Positions 14,229 to 15,383 of a stretch of DNA of 15,383 bases are shown in pieces. Origin of the DNA: DASSBG01 sp965651365. GTDB taxonomy: Bacteria > Pseudomonadota > Gammaproteobacteria > Xanthomonadales > Rhodanobacteraceae. Made by a program: the position numbers and the translations under genes. Position 1 is the first letter of the stretch. Every line of letters begins with the position of its first letter. Location of the stretch: positions 1 through 15,383 of the forward strand of contig CBFGSA010000070.1 in assembly GCA_965651365.1 (NCBI GenBank). Direction: 5' to 3'. The notes under the pieces are model-generated. The model was given only the letters and a program-made list of their open reading frames with translations, did no database searches and was not told the DNA's origin.

Positions 14229-14557
14229 GCCACGAAGCCCAGCAAGGCTGCTACCACGACGATGCTGACCACGGCGATCACCGTGGCAAGAATCCCGACA
14301 AAGAGGCCCTTGATCAGCGAGGTGTCCAGAACATACGCATAGATGGCTGCGCCGGCAACGACGGCGACGACAAGCGCTGCTATGGGCGAAGACACCAACA
14401 TCTTCACCAGCGCAGACAGGATCAGCTGCAGGATCACTGCCAGGAAGGAGGAACCAAACGTTGCCCGTCCCGCACCCAGCAGGCGTGCGGCAAACATGAC
14501 GGGCAGCACGGCCAAGGCAATCGACACAACCAGCAAGAGAATGATCTGTATAGACAT
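14225..14557 (-). CDS. Small integral membrane protein with about four helices, function unknown
   Basis: The product has 110 residues, almost all hydrophobic. Predicted membrane segments are about 4-24, 37-52, 56-77 and 81-108. The short charged loops are AARLLGAGRATFGSS after the first segment and LDTSLIKG before the last. The GAGRATFG loop and the LDTS...KG motif recall uncharacterised small inner-membrane proteins of proteobacteria, but I cannot name a family. AGGGGA precedes the ATG by about 6 bases. It lies 73 bases after the stop of the PIN/NYN protein on the same strand and overlaps the next small ORF by four bases. An operon with the PIN/NYN gene is possible, since no terminator is evident between them. 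Confidence 0.75.
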   Translation of the reverse strand: MSIQIILLLVVSIALAVLPVMFAARLLGAGRATFGSSFLAVILQLILSALVKMLVSSPIAALVVAVVAGAAIYAYVLDTSLIKGLFVGILATVIAVVSIVVVAALLGFVA

Positions 14558-14630
14558 TTATTTCCCCTGATCCGTAACCAGGCCACGCCACCACAAATAC
14601 CGCCCCCAGCAAGCATGCCCACTGCAGCTT

Positions 14631-15227
14631 TTATTTGGCAAGCGAATACACAACCTTGGTGCCATCGATGGCAACAAGCCCCTTCTGGCGCAACAGTTGC
14701 AGAATTTCGCTAATTTCGGCTTTGGAAAGCTTGTTTTGAAACAACGCGTTGATGGTGGTCGAAAGAGTCTTTACCTTGCGTGGTCGTGCTGCACCACGAG
14801 AACGGAGGTTCTCTACCACAGCGTCAACCCTCGTAACCGGACTCTCCGCAGCAGCAGCCGCTGAAGTGGGGATGTCGAAAATGGTACGTGAGCGGCGAAT
14901 ACCTATTTTGCTGGATCTGAGGTACCTGATCAGCGGATCAAACCCGGTGTCCTTCGAAAAAATGTGAAAGCATGCCTCAGGCTCGGTCGCTGCAAGTCGA
15001 CCAATGAAGTATGCGATATGGAAATCCAGTGCATTCGAACCGTTGCCAGCAATTTTGACATACTCGCCGTTCGTGCCCAGCCGCTGCAATTGCGCTGCCA
15101 GTTCATACGGAATCTTGTTCTGGCTGGCACCCACGAAGACAATTACCCTGAAATGCTCAGCCCCCAACGTTGGCAACGAAGTTGGCTGGACGTTTTCGTA
15201 GTCCACGAGGACATAGTTCGTGTGCAT
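14631..15227 (-). CDS. PIN/NYN-domain protein with C-terminal winged-helix-like region
   Basis: This is a 198-residue protein of the PIN-like/NYN type, a fold of metal-dependent RNases. The acidic residues expected at the active site are present: Asp9 in VLVDYENVQ, Asp68 in NALDFHIAYFIGRLA, and Asp93/Asp97 in SKDTGFDPLIRYL. Residues 56-66 (YVKIAGNGSNA) and 31-50 (FVGASQNKIPYELAAQLQRL) also fit the family. After an alanine-rich linker (122-128), residues 148-198 (ARPRKVKTLSTTINALF, then EISEILQLLRQKGLVAIDGTKVVYSL) look like a winged-helix or LOTUS-like nucleic-acid-binding part. AAGGTGG lies 4 bases before the ATG. GC content is visibly lower than in the neighbours (25 of 60 bases at 14701-14760, against 44 of 60 at 9541-9600 in recB), which suggests acquisition. 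It probably cleaves or binds RNA; the substrate is unknown. Confidence 0.85.
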   Translation of the reverse strand: MHTNYVLVDYENVQPTSLPTLGAEHFRVIVFVGASQNKIPYELAAQLQRLGTNGEYVKIAGNGSNALDFHIAYFIGRLAATEPEACFHIFSKDTGFDPLIRYLRSSKIGIRRSRTIFDIPTSAAAAAESPVTRVDAVVENLRSRGAARPRKVKTLSTTINALFQNKLSKAEISEILQLLRQKGLVAIDGTKVVYSLAK

Positions 15228-15288
15228 TCTGCCACCTTTTGCGTCTGATACATCGCGGAAGTAAAACGGCTGGCTCGGAAGTTTCTGT

Positions 15289-15300
15289 CATCGCGCGATG
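15289..15300. promoter_or_regulatory. 12-base palindrome upstream of the PIN/NYN gene, possible operator
   Basis: CATCGCGCGATG is a perfect palindrome centred about 67 bases before the PIN/NYN start. The half-site CATCGCG recurs at 15251-15257, 24 bases before the start. Paired sites flanking a promoter would suit control of this gene, but no clear -10/-35 pair could be picked. Confidence 0.3.
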
Positions 15301-15383
15301 CCGGCTCCGTCGCTTCACTCCTTGAACTGGCCTACGTTTGGCAAGGTGTTCGAGCGCTGCGTCACTCCACCGAGGCCCGGAAG
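15301..15383. other. Right edge: no assignable gene
   Basis: On the plus strand an ATG at 15299 opens a frame (MPAPSLHSLNWPTFGKVFER...) that runs off the edge. On the minus strand a frame enters from the edge and stops after ...NTLPNVGQFKE. Neither shows a ribosome site or a known motif, so I cannot say which, if either, is coding. Confidence 0.25.

Noticed and set aside
1..15383. CRISPR arrays, tRNA or rRNA genes, insertion sequences
   Set aside because: No regularly spaced direct repeats, cloverleaf-type sequences, rRNA motifs or transposase-like proteins were seen. The only direct repeats found are the CGGGAAT heptamers.

Overview
The window reads as chromosomal DNA of a GC-rich gammaproteobacterium, most likely of the Xanthomonadales/Lysobacterales (Rhodanobacteraceae- or Xanthomonadaceae-like). 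The reasons are the recC-recB-recD gene order, an octaprenyl-diphosphate synthase as expected of a ubiquinone-8 producer, a secreted beta-helix protein ending in IFANGFD (a C-terminal signature I associate with this order), and CGGGAAT heptamer repeats between genes. The lineage is an inference from these traits and was not confirmed by a search.

Left part (1-4271). A 403-residue MFS exporter of the YajR type (minus strand) ends in an ATGA overlap with a gene cut by the left edge. Divergent from it, across a 92-base gap with back-to-back TATAAT boxes, is ispB, which makes the ubiquinone side chain. After a gap holding two inverted repeats comes a secreted right-handed beta-helix protein with Pmp-like FxxN/GGA repeats, a choice-of-anchor-Q-like end and the IFANGFD terminus.

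Centre (4272-13127). The complete RecBCD (exonuclease V) operon lies on the minus strand, transcribed recC -> recB -> recD with overlapping ends (14 and 4 bases). All helicase and nuclease motifs that I can check in RecB and RecD are intact, so the double-strand-break repair and foreign-DNA degradation machine looks functional. RecD carries a 24-residue tail beyond the family's usual end, and the DNA for the start of that tail is a degenerate CGGGAAT repeat.

Right part (13128-15383). A 161-base divergent region separates recC from a periplasmic cytochrome c' with a tyrosine in the distal haem position. After a short gap with three perfect CGGGAAT units comes a minus-strand cluster. In transcription order it holds a PIN/NYN-domain protein with a C-terminal winged-helix-like part, a 110-residue four-helix membrane protein, a 56-residue ORF coupled to it by a GTGA overlap, and a 65-residue basic protein. 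The cluster's first gene is clearly lower in GC than the rest and looks acquired. This is the most accessory-looking part of the window and the best candidate for an undescribed small system, although nothing in the sequence proves a joint function. The last ~150 bases contain a palindrome and a short open frame running off the edge.
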